Shown: in pieces, positions 41,780-51,429 of the stretch
How positions within the stretch are numbered: the first letter of the stretch is position 1
Layout: each line of letters begins with the position of its first letter
Source: Kangiella aquimarina DSM 16071
Lineage (GTDB): Bacteria > Pseudomonadota > Gammaproteobacteria > Enterobacterales > Kangiellaceae
Assembly: GCF_000374105.1 (NCBI RefSeq)
Contig: NZ_KB893650.1
Location: 1,234,862-1,298,861, forward strand
Length of the DNA stretch: 64,000 bases
Direction: 5' to 3'
The notes under the pieces: generated by a model
Told to the model about the DNA's origin: nothing
The model's database searches: none
What the model saw: the letters and a program-made list of their open reading frames with translations, nothing else
Translations under genes and position numbers: made by a program

Positions 41780-41798
41780 AATGATAATTATTCTCATT
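41780..41798 (+). promoter_or_regulatory. strong Fur box candidate before an 82-residue protein
   Basis: AATGATAATTATTCTCATT matches 17 of 19 consensus positions, the best of the sites in this window, inside a larger CAAATGA/TCATTTG palindrome (41778-41800). It is 43 nt ahead of the small protein start. Confidence 0.75.
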
Positions 41799-41840
41799 TG
41801 AAGATGATGTAAAACTTATAACGAAATAAAAGGGTGTAGT

Positions 41841-42089
41841 GTGACGTACATGATTAATGCCTGGCTGGACAAGTCCAAGCCAGAATTGCAATTAGTAGAA
41901 CGAACCTCCGGTGAAGTTGTTGCCTGTTGGAAAGGTCGACGGTTAAAAGAGTTATTTGAATCTGGTCTTGTCAGTTACGAAGAACTCAGCTCAGTTACTC
42001 CTGAGAAACTCAAGCTTGTAGAGAAGGCACTAATTTTGCAGATGACCTGCGAAGAGTTATGTGGCCGCTGCTTATACAACGGCCGATAG
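41841..42089 (+). CDS. 82-residue protein of unknown function, Fur-boxed
   Basis: Starts at GTG 41841 with AGGG 6 nt upstream; ATG at 41850 is the alternative. The protein opens with INAWLDKSKPELQL, then RTSGEVVACWKGRRLKELF, and ends in CEELCGRCLYNGR, with four cysteines in the last 25 residues that could bind metal or a cluster. I do not recognise the family. The excellent Fur box upstream means it is probably induced by iron starvation, so a role in iron economy is the best guess. The neighbours (asparaginase family, RNase T) do not help. Confidence 0.75.
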   Translation: MTYMINAWLDKSKPELQLVERTSGEVVACWKGRRLKELFESGLVSYEELSSVTPEKLKLVEKALILQMTCEELCGRCLYNGR

Positions 42090-42091
42090 TA

Positions 42092-42694
42092 TTAAAACTG
42101 GTTTGCTCGGTTGACCAATAAGCAGAAAAGCTCCGCGGTCTTGGTAGCGTCGTACAAAGCTGAATGAGCTTCTTTCTGACTGAACTCAATGCCGGCCAGG
42201 TCGCAGGCCTGAGCCAATACTGTATGACCAAGCATTAATGCTGATAAGGAGGCAGTATCAAAGCTGGTAAAAGGATGGAAAGGATTACGCTTAATATTGG
42301 CGCGTTCGCTGGCTGCATTTAAGAAGCTCAAGTCAAACCAGGAGTTATGGCCAACCAGAACGCAGCGATTGCATTCAGCATCTTTTTGTTCGGTGCGCAA
42401 ATCCTTGAATAGACCTTTGAGGGCTTTCTGTTCTGAAATGGCGCCGCGCAATGGATTATCAGGATCGATGCCAGTAAAGTCCAAGGCCTTCTGTTCTATA
42501 TTAGCACCTTCAAAGGGCTCGATATTGAAATGGTAACTATTGTTGATGACGAGTTCTCCCCGCTCATCAAACGTGGTTGTGACAGCAGCAAGCTCCAATA
42601 GCGCATCGGTTGCTGCGTTAAAGCCGCCGGTTTCCACATCGACAATGACTGGGAAGAAGCCTCGAAAACGCTCCTTCATGCTCAAGTTATGCAT
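42092..42694 (-). CDS. rnt: ribonuclease T
   Basis: 200 residues from the ATG at 42694, which overlaps the pyrC stop (AATGCATAA); ATG at 42679 is the alternative. The DEDD exonuclease motifs are [19 protein letters not shown] and [13 protein letters not shown], and [13 protein letters not shown] matches E. coli RNase T. It trims 3' ends of tRNA and other stable RNAs as a homodimer. The 8-nt overlap with pyrC implies an operon. Confidence 0.93.
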   Translation of the reverse strand: MHNLSMKERFRGFFPVIVDVETGGFNAATDALLELAAVTTTFDERGELVINNSYHFNIEPFEGANIEQKALDFTGIDPDNPLRGAISEQKALKGLFKDLRTEQKDAECNRCVLVGHNSWFDLSFLNAASERANIKRNPFHPFTSFDTASLSALMLGHTVLAQACDLAGIEFSQKEAHSALYDATKTAELFCLLVNRANQF

Positions 42695-43727
42695 TGTCTT
42701 TGATTTTCCACTCAATAGTTTCACCGGCTCTGAATGGCACCAGAGTGTCGTTACCAAGGCACAGTTTTTTCGGCATTTTCCAAGATTCTTTGACCAAAGT
42801 AATGGTCTCGGTATTGCGAGGCAAACCATAAAAGTCAGGGCCATAGAAACTGGCGAAAGCCTCTAACTTATCCAGCTTTCCTTCACTTTCGAACACTTCT
42901 GCGTAAAGCTCGATGGCAGAGTAAGCCGTGTATACACCCGCACACCCACAGGCATTTTCTTTTTTGTCTTTTGAATGCGGTGCGCTATCAGTGCCCAGGA
43001 AAAACTTTGGTGAGCCTGAAGTCGCCGCCTCAATAAGTGCTTGCTGGTGAATCTGACGTTTAAGAATCGGCAGACAGTAAAGGTGGGGGCGAATACCACC
43101 AACCAGCATGTCGTTGCGGTTTAAAAGCAGGTGATGAACGGTAATGGTCGCTGCCACATTTGGACCTTGCGAGCGAACAAATTCAACCGCATCTTTGGTG
43201 GTGATATGCTCCAAGACTACTTTGAGGTTGGGGAACTTCTCGATGACAGGTTTAAGCTTTGTATCAATGAAAACCTTTTCGCGATCGAATACATCAATGT
43301 CAGGAGTTGTGACTTCGCCATGAACCAATAGAGGCAAACCCAGCTCAGCCATCTTCTCAAATACCGGATAGGCCTTTTCGATATCAGTAAGACCAGAGTC
43401 TGAATTAGTGGTCGCTCCGGCAGGGTAGAGCTTACAGGCTTTCACAAAATCTGAAGCAACCGCCTCTTCGATATCCTCTACTGACGTGTTATCGGTCAGA
43501 TAAAGCGTCATCAATGGCTCAAACTCGGTACTGTCACTTTTATAACGTAAAATACAGTCACGATAGTCTTTGGCCTTTTCAACGTTGGTCACCGGTGGCA
43601 CCAGGTTGGGCATGACAATAGCGCGCGCGAACTGGCGGGCTGCATCTTTGACGGTATGTTGGAGGGCTGCGCCGGAACGCAGGTGAATGTGCCAGTCGTC
43701 TGGTCGAGTGATCGTAATGCTTTGCAT
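42687..43727 (-). CDS. pyrC: dihydroorotase
   Basis: 346 residues, the size of the E. coli type I enzyme. The N-terminal [10 protein letters not shown] provides the first two zinc His ligands; LVHGEVT and [10 protein letters not shown] supply further ligands, and [12 protein letters not shown] the catalytic Asp. It closes N-carbamoyl-aspartate to dihydroorotate in pyrimidine synthesis. It precedes rnt in the same direction with overlap. Confidence 0.95.
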   Translation of the reverse strand: MQSITITRPDDWHIHLRSGAALQHTVKDAARQFARAIVMPNLVPPVTNVEKAKDYRDCILRYKSDSTEFEPLMTLYLTDNTSVEDIEEAVASDFVKACKLYPAGATTNSDSGLTDIEKAYPVFEKMAELGLPLLVHGEVTTPDIDVFDREKVFIDTKLKPVIEKFPNLKVVLEHITTKDAVEFVRSQGPNVAATITVHHLLLNRNDMLVGGIRPHLYCLPILKRQIHQQALIEAATSGSPKFFLGTDSAPHSKDKKENACGCAGVYTAYSAIELYAEVFESEGKLDKLEAFASFYGPDFYGLPRNTETITLVKESWKMPKKLCLGNDTLVPFRAGETIEWKIKDNA

Positions 43728-43841
43728 AAATTCGAGCCCATTGAGGGCGCTTCACCATTTACTTGCTATAATGGCCGGCTATTATACGCAAGTCATGCTT
43801 GCAACTAAAGCGTAACTCAATAAATTAGTTTCGGAGGAATA

Positions 43842-44234
43842 ATGAGAATTCTACACACCATGCTTCGCGTACGTGATCTGGATAAAGCATTACATTTTTA
43901 CACGGATGTGCTGGGCATGAATCTTATTCGTAAACATGACTATGAGTCAGGACGGTTTACCTTGGCATTCGTGGGTTATGGCGAGGAAAAGGACAACACC
44001 GTGCTGGAGTTAACGCATAACTGGGATACTGACGATTACGAGATGGGCAATGCTTTCGGTCACATAGCCATTGCCGTAAACGATGTGTATGAAGCTTGCG
44101 AGAAAATTCGTCAAGCGGGCGGCAAAGTCACCCGTGAACCTGGACCCATGAAACATGGAACAACAGTTTTAGCGTTTGTGGAAGATCCGGATGGATACAA
44201 AATAGAGCTATTAGAAGATAGACATAACAAGTAG
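43842..44234 (+). CDS. gloA: lactoylglutathione lyase (glyoxalase I)
   Basis: 130 residues, typical bacterial nickel-type length. Metal ligands match E. coli GloA: His5, Glu56 (LELTHN), His74 (GHIAIAV) and Glu122 (YKIELLED). It isomerises the hemithioacetal of methylglyoxal and glutathione to S-lactoylglutathione in the cytoplasm. CGGAGGAATA precedes the start. It is followed after 50 nt by a lipoprotein gene, with no terminator visible between them. Confidence 0.95.
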   Translation: MRILHTMLRVRDLDKALHFYTDVLGMNLIRKHDYESGRFTLAFVGYGEEKDNTVLELTHNWDTDDYEMGNAFGHIAIAVNDVYEACEKIRQAGGKVTREPGPMKHGTTVLAFVEDPDGYKIELLEDRHNK

Positions 44235-44284
44235 GCTCTATATTCTAAGAATTATTGTCCATTTTACTACTAAGGAGAGCTTTA

Positions 44285-44578
44285 ATGATTGTAAGGCTAA
44301 GTTTTATTTGTCTCACTTCGGCACTTTTCCTGGCAGGTTGCGCAAATGACCATGCTAAAGCATCTAGCGTTGAAGATGCCACTGTAACAGAGCACCAGGA
44401 AGTCAGTTCTCCTAAAGAAAGCCGGGCAATAAGCGAAATATCTCAGGAAGATGGTATTAAACAACAAGACTGCGAAGATAAATTTAAAAATGAACAGGGG
44501 ATATGTGAAGTACCTAATCCCGAATACCCAAAAGAATTAATTGAAAAAAAATACAAAGAAAAGGAAGACAACAATTAG
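44285..44578 (+). CDS. small lipoprotein of unknown function
   Basis: 97 residues from the ATG at 44285 with AAGGAGAGC upstream; a longer frame is not supported. Lipobox LAGC (Cys19), then a hydrophilic, Glu/Lys-rich region with two cysteines (DCEDKF and ICEVPN) and no known domain. Probably a lipid-anchored envelope protein. Highly charged C-terminal 20 residues. Confidence 0.75.
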   Translation: MIVRLSFICLTSALFLAGCANDHAKASSVEDATVTEHQEVSSPKESRAISEISQEDGIKQQDCEDKFKNEQGICEVPNPEYPKELIEKKYKEKEDNN

Positions 44579-44647
44579 TTTTCTACCAGAACTGTCAAGA
44601 TATTCGACAGTTATCAAATAGTATCAATTCATACCATACAAACAGCT

Positions 44648-44679
44648 ACAGTTCTCTACAGTATGTCGTGGAGAACTGT
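44648..44679. repeat. operator-like inverted repeat before the GlyGly-CTERM gene
   Basis: ACAGTTCTC and GAGAACTGT are perfect 9-bp arms with a 14-nt spacer. The right arm lies at the presumed -35 region of the promoter. Confidence 0.55.
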
Positions 44680-44697
44680 GGTATAAAATTTGCGCTC

Positions 44698-44703
44698 TAT
44701 AAT
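44698..44703 (+). promoter_or_regulatory. -10 element of the GlyGly-CTERM gene
   Basis: A perfect TATAAT, preceded at 44682 by a second possible -10 (TATAAA). The -35 is weak and would overlap the right arm of the inverted repeat at 44671-44679, so an activator or repressor could act there. The start codon is 81 nt downstream. Confidence 0.5.
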
Positions 44704-44783
44704 CGCCGAGTTGTTATTCAATAAGGTGGAGGGGAGGGAGCAAACAAATAATCATTAACAATCTATCCAAGTAAGGAGTTATT

Positions 44784-47700
44784 GTGTCCAAATCCAACAG
44801 TACCTTGGTGAGGTTATGCATAGCAGGTTTGTTAAGTACAACGGCTATGTTTGGGGGAAATAATATTGCCGAGGCAGCAGGAAGTGATTCCGTCAAGGTT
44901 GTATTATCAAAGCCTAAACTTAGTAAGCCGCTAACAACAGTTGCAAAACCGTTACCGGAAGTAACTAACGCTCGAAAATATAAGCTACGTCAGTCTGGGG
45001 AGAAGATTCCTGGTGTTGATTTGATCCGAGAGGTTCCAAATCAAAACCATCCTTTTGCAGATGAACTCTTACTCAGAAATACTGACTTTGAAAAAGACCC
45101 TGTATTACAGAAAAATCAGGCAAACGATAAGTTCGCGCCGTTGTTACCTGCCTTAGGTACTGGATTTGATGGTATGAGCAATGTAACTGGCGCAGTGCCT
45201 CCAGATACAGTTGCTGATGTAGGCCCGAATCACATAGTCCAAATGGTCAATTCTGCGTTGGCTATCTGGGACAAAGAAGGAAATCAGTTAGCTGGACCTA
45301 TCGCAATTAACCAATTATGGTCTGGCTTTGGTGGCTTGTGTGAGTCAACTAATCGCGGTGATCCGATTGTCTTATATGATAGTGCTGCAGATCGTTGGAT
45401 GTTAAGCCAGTTTGCATTTACCGATGGATTTACAGACAACAGAGAGTGTATCGCTATTTCACAAACTAATGATCCTACTGGAGCTTATTATCTTTACGAT
45501 TTTGCCTACAGTACGACAAAGTTCAATGACTATCCTCACTTTGGTGTTTGGACTGATGCCTACTATATGGGTGTCAATCAATTCCTAGCACCAAATTTAA
45601 ATTATGCGGGCGCAGGAGTTGTTGCATATGAAAGAGATAAAATGCTTGCAGGCCAACCAGCGCAGCAAGTCATTATCGATCTGGAAAATCTTTATCCCAA
45701 TGCATTTACACCAATGCCAGCCGATATTGATGGTACATATTTACCTCCAGAAGGGATGCCAGGCTACTTTATAACTTCAGGTGGATCAAACACGATGGAT
45801 ATCTACACATTTGATGTAGATTGGAGTAATCCGGCAAATTCATCTTTTAGTTTGAAAAACTCAGTCACGGTAGCTGATTTTGATGGCGGTGTATGTAGTT
45901 ATGCTCGTGACTGTATCGTTCAGCCAAACGGACAGAAGCTAGATGCTATAGGCCAAAGAATGATGTTCCGTTTGGCGTATCGTTTATTAAATGGCACTGA
46001 ACATAAATTAGTAGCGAATCATAATGTGGTTGGTTCTGATTCAGATACCAATATCGCGGGTGTTCGTTGGTATGAGTTCGACCTTGATCCTGTAACGGGT
46101 CAAGCTTCAGTTGCAAACCAAGGTACATACAATCCTGATGATGGGAACTCTCGCTGGATGGGTAGTGCCGCGATGGATGCTGCAGGTAATATTGGTGTCG
46201 CTTATAGTGTATCTGGTCCTGCAACATATCCTTCAATTCGCTTTTCTGGCCGTTACAAAGATGATCCTGTAGATGTTTTGACTGTTCCGGAACAAGTATT
46301 GAAGGCAGGTGAAGGTGCTCAGTCTGGCGCAAACCGATGGGGTGATTACAGCAGTTTAAGTGTTGACCCAGCAGACGATTGTACTTTCTGGTATACCACT
46401 GAGTACTATAAAGCTGCTAATGACAATAGTGCTGCATGGTCGACCTATATTGGTAGCTTCAAGTTTGATAATTGTGTAGCTGGTCCAAAAGGTTATATCG
46501 AAGGTACGGTTACTGATAGTTCTGGCAGCCCAATTGAGGGCGTTAGAGTTGCTGCCGGCGGCTCAACTGCAATGACTGATGCCTCTGGTAACTATTCTTT
46601 GACATTACCTGCAGACAGTACTTATGACCTTGATTTCACAAAGTACGGATATCTTCCTGCAGATGTTGACGGTATTGCCTTGGCTGAAGACGAAGTTGAA
46701 GCCGTTGATGTTTCTCTTGATAACGCAGCTGCTATAACGGTAAGCGGTGTTGTGACTGATGGCTCTGGTCTTGGGACTCCGCTTTATGCTGAAGTTTCTA
46801 TCACTGCACCAGGTGTAACGCTTTCTACTTTTACTGATCCTGTAACTGGTCAATACTCTTTAGAAGCCTACGAAGGTACCTTGGTAAAAATTGAGGCTAC
46901 TGCAATTGACGCAGGTTATCTAAAAGAAAGTTATGACATCCTCCCTGAGAACACTCCTGTTCGTGACTTTGCTTTACAAGTTGATTCAAACTGTACTGCC
47001 GAAGGTTATGTTTGGAATACTTTCTTTGAAGGTTTTGATTCAGGAGTACCACCAGAAGGTTGGTCGGTTGAGGATATCAACGATACCGGTATGGTTTGGC
47101 AAGCGGCATCAACGGCTCCTAAGGGTAATTTGCTGAACGTAAGCGGTGAAGCGGCTGCTATTGATAGTGATGCAGCTGGCTCTGGTGTTGTTGTCAGTTC
47201 AACGTTAACTTCACCAGTTATTAACGTTGCTGATATTGATTCTACAACACTTAACTTCGTTAGTTTATTTAGAACTTTTGCAGGAGGCGATGTTTATACT
47301 CTAGATATTAATGTTGATAATGCTGGGTGGGTATCAGTGTATGACTTCGTAGCAACTGGTACTGCTGATAATATTTCTATCGATTTATCAACAGAATTAT
47401 CGGGTGCGACAAGCTTCCAGATTCGTTTTGCATATGAAGCTAACTACGAGTGGTATGCTTACCTTGATAATGTGGCATTCGGTACACCAAACTGTATTGC
47501 TGACACTGGTTATTTCGCAAGTGGTTACGTTGTTGATGCAAACACTCAGGAACCGATTAATGGCGCGACAATAAACTCTGATTCAAAGACTGTAACAACA
47601 GTTGCTACTATTGATGATGACCAGCTGGGTGACGGCTTCTACAGAATATTCGTTGGCTCAGGTGATACAACTGAGGTGGATGTCAGTGCAAATAATTACC

Positions 47701-49376
47701 AGGGTAAAACAATTGACCTGACTCAGTATGACTTAAATCAGGCAATAGCTCTTGATGCTGGTATGTTGGAGCTTGGTAGTGTGGAATTCGAAGTTGCTGA
47801 AAGTTTGGAGCAATCTGTACAGACCTCATTAGAAAACCTCGGAAATGCTGATGCCAACTACGAACTTTCACTGTTTATTGTTCGCGAAGAAGCTGAGGCA
47901 GCTAAGCCATATGGCGTTTTCGATCAAGCTACTCGTCGCTTTGGACCAAAAGCGCTACAGGAGTTTGATACTAAGAAAATTCGTTATCGCTCTTATGCTC
48001 CTAGTGCTCCAGAAGTAAATGTTGAGTTTGTCGCTCAATTCCCAACAGAGCTTACTTTAGGTTGGGGAATTGGTTTTGATAAGACTTCTTCTGATATATG
48101 GGTTGGCGATGTGACTGCTGGTGGCGCTCCTCTGGACGCTCTGCATAAATATACTGACGGTGTGAAAACGGGTGATTTTATAGATACCAGTGCTGTTACA
48201 GTTGGTTATGCTGCGGACTTAGCTTACAACGCTCGCACAAAATCTTTCTGGCAAGTGTCAGTATCTAACAATACCTGCATCCATGAGATTGACCCAGTTG
48301 CTCAAGTTGTGACAGGCAATAAAATATGTCCAGCTTTTGGTACTTCGCAACGTGGCTTGGCTTACGACCCAATCTCAGGAACTTTCTATTCTGGTTCTTG
48401 GAACGATAGTGTGATCCATCAGTTTGATGCTGAGGGTAATATCTTACGCTCAATCAATGTTGATCTAGCAGTATCAGGCTTGGCATTTAATCCGGTTACA
48501 AATCATCTATTCGTAATGTCTAACGATGCTCCTGGTAGTATCGAACCGGATATTGTTGTTCTGGATGCATCAACGTCTGAACTAGATCCTATCGGTTTGA
48601 TTTACATTCCATCTGTTGATACTGATGACGATGGTGTGACAGAAGACTTGATGGATGGTGGGCAGGCAGGCCTGGCTATCGACTGTGATGGCAATCTATG
48701 GGCCGTTAACCAATCAAGACAAACCGTGGTAGGTATTACATCAGGTGAGTCGAATGTTTGTGAGATCACTCCTAAATGGATTAGCCTTGCTGGGGATAGT
48801 GGTTTAGTTGAGGCAAACCAGGTTTCAGAACTCGAGTTCCAGGTTTCGACGCTTGAGTTACCTGTCGGTAATTACCAGGCGCAGGTTATTCTTGATAATG
48901 ACACTCCATACGGAACTATTTCTAAACCGGTTAGTTTAACTGTAAGAGAACCACAGTTTGGTGTGTTTAATGTTAGCGCTAACTCTGGATCTATTCGTAA
49001 CGGTGGTGATATTCAGGTAACTATCTCTAGGATTGATGGTGCTGACCATCAGGTATCTGTTGATTATGCAACTGCAGATGGTACCGCTGCTGCTGGTACT
49101 CACTACACTGCTACATCAGGTACATTAACTTGGGCGAATGGTGAGACGGAAGATAAGATCATTACCGTTAGTACGATCGACACCGAGCAAAGTTCTGATC
49201 TAACATTGAGCTTCCAGTTATCCAATGCTCAAAAAGCAGAGCTAGGAACTAGTCAGGTAAGCTTGTCTATTGAAAAAGATCCTCCGAAGAGAGGCGGTGG
49301 TGGTAGCACTGGATTTGTAATTCTGGCGTTATTGGTACTAGCAGGTCTTGCAAGACGCAAAAAGTACCTGTCTTAA
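44784..49376 (+). CDS. large secreted multidomain protein with GlyGly-CTERM tail
   Basis: 1530 residues from GTG 44784 (GTAAGGAGTT upstream). Signal peptide to about residue 32. Residues 75-560 are a probable beta-propeller-like region opening with NVTGAVPPDTVADVGPNHIVQ. Carboxypeptidase-regulatory-like beta folds follow at about 570-640, 650-720 and 911-990; a MAM/jelly-roll-like segment at about 745-905; a propeller-like stretch at 1085-1330; a Calx-beta domain at about 1391-1495 (DYATADGTAAAGTHYTATSGTL). The end has GGGGSTG, a hydrophobic helix and RRKK, the GlyGly-CTERM sorting signal that rhombosortase processes for type II secretion to the cell surface. No rhombosortase is in the window. 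Confidence 0.88.
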   Translation: MSKSNSTLVRLCIAGLLSTTAMFGGNNIAEAAGSDSVKVVLSKPKLSKPLTTVAKPLPEVTNARKYKLRQSGEKIPGVDLIREVPNQNHPFADELLLRNTDFEKDPVLQKNQANDKFAPLLPALGTGFDGMSNVTGAVPPDTVADVGPNHIVQMVNSALAIWDKEGNQLAGPIAINQLWSGFGGLCESTNRGDPIVLYDSAADRWMLSQFAFTDGFTDNRECIAISQTNDPTGAYYLYDFAYSTTKFNDYPHFGVWTDAYYMGVNQFLAPNLNYAGAGVVAYERDKMLAGQPAQQVIIDLENLYPNAFTPMPADIDGTYLPPEGMPGYFITSGGSNTMDIYTFDVDWSNPANSSFSLKNSVTVADFDGGVCSYARDCIVQPNGQKLDAIGQRMMFRLAYRLLNGTEHKLVANHNVVGSDSDTNIAGVRWYEFDLDPVTGQASVANQGTYNPDDGNSRWMGSAAMDAAGNIGVAYSVSGPATYPSIRFSGRYKDDPVDVLTVPEQVLKAGEGAQSGANRWGDYSSLSVDPADDCTFWYTTEYYKAANDNSAAWSTYIGSFKFDNCVAGPKGYIEGTVTDSSGSPIEGVRVAAGGSTAMTDASGNYSLTLPADSTYDLDFTKYGYLPADVDGIALAEDEVEAVDVSLDNAAAITVSGVVTDGSGLGTPLYAEVSITAPGVTLSTFTDPVTGQYSLEAYEGTLVKIEATAIDAGYLKESYDILPENTPVRDFALQVDSNCTAEGYVWNTFFEGFDSGVPPEGWSVEDINDTGMVWQAASTAPKGNLLNVSGEAAAIDSDAAGSGVVVSSTLTSPVINVADIDSTTLNFVSLFRTFAGGDVYTLDINVDNAGWVSVYDFVATGTADNISIDLSTELSGATSFQIRFAYEANYEWYAYLDNVAFGTPNCIADTGYFASGYVVDANTQEPINGATINSDSKTVTTVATIDDDQLGDGFYRIFVGSGDTTEVDVSANNYQGKTIDLTQYDLNQAIALDAGMLELGSVEFEVAESLEQSVQTSLENLGNADANYELSLFIVREEAEAAKPYGVFDQATRRFGPKALQEFDTKKIRYRSYAPSAPEVNVEFVAQFPTELTLGWGIGFDKTSSDIWVGDVTAGGAPLDALHKYTDGVKTGDFIDTSAVTVGYAADLAYNARTKSFWQVSVSNNTCIHEIDPVAQVVTGNKICPAFGTSQRGLAYDPISGTFYSGSWNDSVIHQFDAEGNILRSINVDLAVSGLAFNPVTNHLFVMSNDAPGSIEPDIVVLDASTSELDPIGLIYIPSVDTDDDGVTEDLMDGGQAGLAIDCDGNLWAVNQSRQTVVGITSGESNVCEITPKWISLAGDSGLVEANQVSELEFQVSTLELPVGNYQAQVILDNDTPYGTISKPVSLTVREPQFGVFNVSANSGSIRNGGDIQVTISRIDGADHQVSVDYATADGTAAAGTHYTATSGTLTWANGETEDKIITVSTIDTEQSSDLTLSFQLSNAQKAELGTSQVSLSIEKDPPKRGGGGSTGFVILALLVLAGLARRKKYLS

Positions 49377-49395
49377 TTAGTAGTTGCTAAAACTT

Positions 49396-49427
49396 AAGCA
49401 CTGGTGGTTTCCACCAGTGCTTTTTTA
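49396..49427 (+). terminator. rho-independent terminator after the GlyGly-CTERM gene
   Basis: AAGCACTGGTGG and CCACCAGTGCTT form a perfect 12-bp stem around TTT, then TTTT. It separates the surface-protein gene from the receptor gene. Confidence 0.92.
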
Positions 49428-49466
49428 TTTTGTAACTGTATCAGCGTTAAGCGAGTAAAAGATCAA

Positions 49467-51422
49467 ATGAAATTTCATAAGTTATATGGGGCATTGATTT
49501 TAAGCTGTTCCGTTTGCGTTTTTGGATCCGAATCATCCACAGAGTATCTGGCTGCTGAGTGTGAGAGTAATTGCACTTCACCACAAAAGGAGTGGAAGCA
49601 GAAAAATTCGCTTGAAGATGAAAAAATTAAGAATGTTACAGTTATCGCAGGAAGCACTCCAAGTCACTTCACTGACTTAAACTCAGTTTCTCGTTTGGTC
49701 TCTCCAACTCAGAAAACTATAGCGCCTACAAGTATCTTAGACTTGTTAACTGAGGTTCCGGGTGTTGCTGAAAATGGTCAAGCAGGATTGTTTCAAGTTT
49801 ATTCAATCAGAGGGCTATCACGTCATAGGGTATTAACTTATCTATCTGATATTCCTTTAAAAGCAGAGCGTCGAGCCGGGGTTGCAACTTCATTTGTGCA
49901 CCCACTTCTTTTCGATTATGCCGAGGTTTCTCGTGGGCCAGCTTCGACCTTGTATCAGTCGGGTAGTCTTGGGGGCGTCGTTAAACTATCGCCAGCAACC
50001 TTTGATCATAGCTTTTTATCTGTGGACTATCAGACTCAGGGAAACCGTAATAACCAGATTTATGGTACAGGTAGTAACGATTGGTCGGTCGCTGTCGCAA
50101 GACAGTTTTCGAATAATACTGAAGATCCAAATGGAAATGAACTCAACAGCGGTTATGAACAGTATTCAGGTAGCTTTATTAAGCAGTGGCGCATAGCCGA
50201 TGTGGATTATGAATGGATGCTTTTGATGAGCGAAGGTAATGACATAGGTCGCTCCAGTACACAATATCCTGACAGGCTGGTAACCGTTCCGAATGAAGAA
50301 CATTTACTCAGCCAACTCAGCGCTAGAGGCGATGATTGGCGTGCAACAGTTTATTTTCACCCTAATAGATTAAATACTCTAACCGTGAGACCCGAACAAA
50401 GAGTAAATGATGTTACTAATGAATCCAGGGATTATGGTTTTCATTACGAAAATAACTGGTTCGTTAACAAGTTAGAAGGTTTATGGGGTTTAGATGGCTT
50501 TAAGCGTAGTGGCATTAATGCTTTCGAGACAGAGCTTTCCTTGGCTGATAACTCAATGACTTCAACTCAAAGCCTCAATGGCGCAACAGAAAGAGAGTTA
50601 GCAACATTCGCTACTTTAAACAGCTACTGGGGTGATACTAAATGGCAGTTTGGAACACGCCTGCTAAACAATCGACAAACCAATCCTGGCTTTGCAGCTT
50701 CAGAAGATGATGCCATTACTGGTTTTATAGGCTTTTCAATGTCAATAAGCACCAACTGGATATTAACCGCAAACCTGGGTACAGGAGTGCGCTTTGCCAC
50801 CGTGAGCGAACGATATTTTGTGGGAACCACTGGTCGGGGCGAGGTCATTGGCAATCCTGATCTGGAAACAGAGCGTTCAGTAAGTTCAGACCTGGGAGTT
50901 AAATATAGCGATGTGGATAAACAATTTATTCTCAATATTTATAGGCAAAAAGTAAGTGACTATATTGAGAGAGTTGAAGTGTCTCCAGGCGTATTAACAT
51001 ACAACAATTTAAATAATGGTCTGATATATGGTGCAGAACTTGATGCCAACTTTGATTTCAATGAACAGTGGGAATTGGGAATAGGCGGCATGTGGGTTAA
51101 GGGACAGGATGATGACAACCAAGAACTTGCTGATATTCCTGCAAATCGTTTTAAAATGCGTGTTCGTTATAATGGAGAAGACTGGTCAATTGATGGAGCT
51201 CTACAATATCGTTTCTCAAAAGACCGTTTTAGCTCTGGAGAAAGAGCTACGCCCGCAGCCTGGGTTGGCGAATTAGCATTTAGCAAACAGTTAGGAAATG
51301 GGTTAAATCTGTCTTTATTTGTCGATAATTTCCTCGATGAGAAGTATTATTCGTCATCGGATGATATCGCACCTTTGGCGGAAGGACGTAGCTTTGGTGT
51401 TAAATTTACAAAAATGTGGTGA
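49467..51422 (+). CDS. TonB-dependent outer-membrane receptor
   Basis: 651 residues from the ATG at 49467; the longer frame from 49404 begins inside the terminator. Signal peptide to about residue 20. NVTVIAGS resembles a TonB box. A plug domain (about 60-180) includes LLTEVPGVAENGQ, YSIRGLSRHRVL and GPASTLYQSGSLGGVV; the rest is a 22-strand barrel ending in KFTKMW, with terminal aromatic residue. It imports siderophores, heme, cobalamin or carbohydrates. No Fur box is visible upstream, and an acquired substrate cannot be read from sequence. The next gene starts 7 nt later. Confidence 0.92.
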   Translation: MKFHKLYGALILSCSVCVFGSESSTEYLAAECESNCTSPQKEWKQKNSLEDEKIKNVTVIAGSTPSHFTDLNSVSRLVSPTQKTIAPTSILDLLTEVPGVAENGQAGLFQVYSIRGLSRHRVLTYLSDIPLKAERRAGVATSFVHPLLFDYAEVSRGPASTLYQSGSLGGVVKLSPATFDHSFLSVDYQTQGNRNNQIYGTGSNDWSVAVARQFSNNTEDPNGNELNSGYEQYSGSFIKQWRIADVDYEWMLLMSEGNDIGRSSTQYPDRLVTVPNEEHLLSQLSARGDDWRATVYFHPNRLNTLTVRPEQRVNDVTNESRDYGFHYENNWFVNKLEGLWGLDGFKRSGINAFETELSLADNSMTSTQSLNGATERELATFATLNSYWGDTKWQFGTRLLNNRQTNPGFAASEDDAITGFIGFSMSISTNWILTANLGTGVRFATVSERYFVGTTGRGEVIGNPDLETERSVSSDLGVKYSDVDKQFILNIYRQKVSDYIERVEVSPGVLTYNNLNNGLIYGAELDANFDFNEQWELGIGGMWVKGQDDDNQELADIPANRFKMRVRYNGEDWSIDGALQYRFSKDRFSSGERATPAAWVGELAFSKQLGNGLNLSLFVDNFLDEKYYSSSDDIAPLAEGRSFGVKFTKMW

Positions 51423-51429
51423 ATAAATC

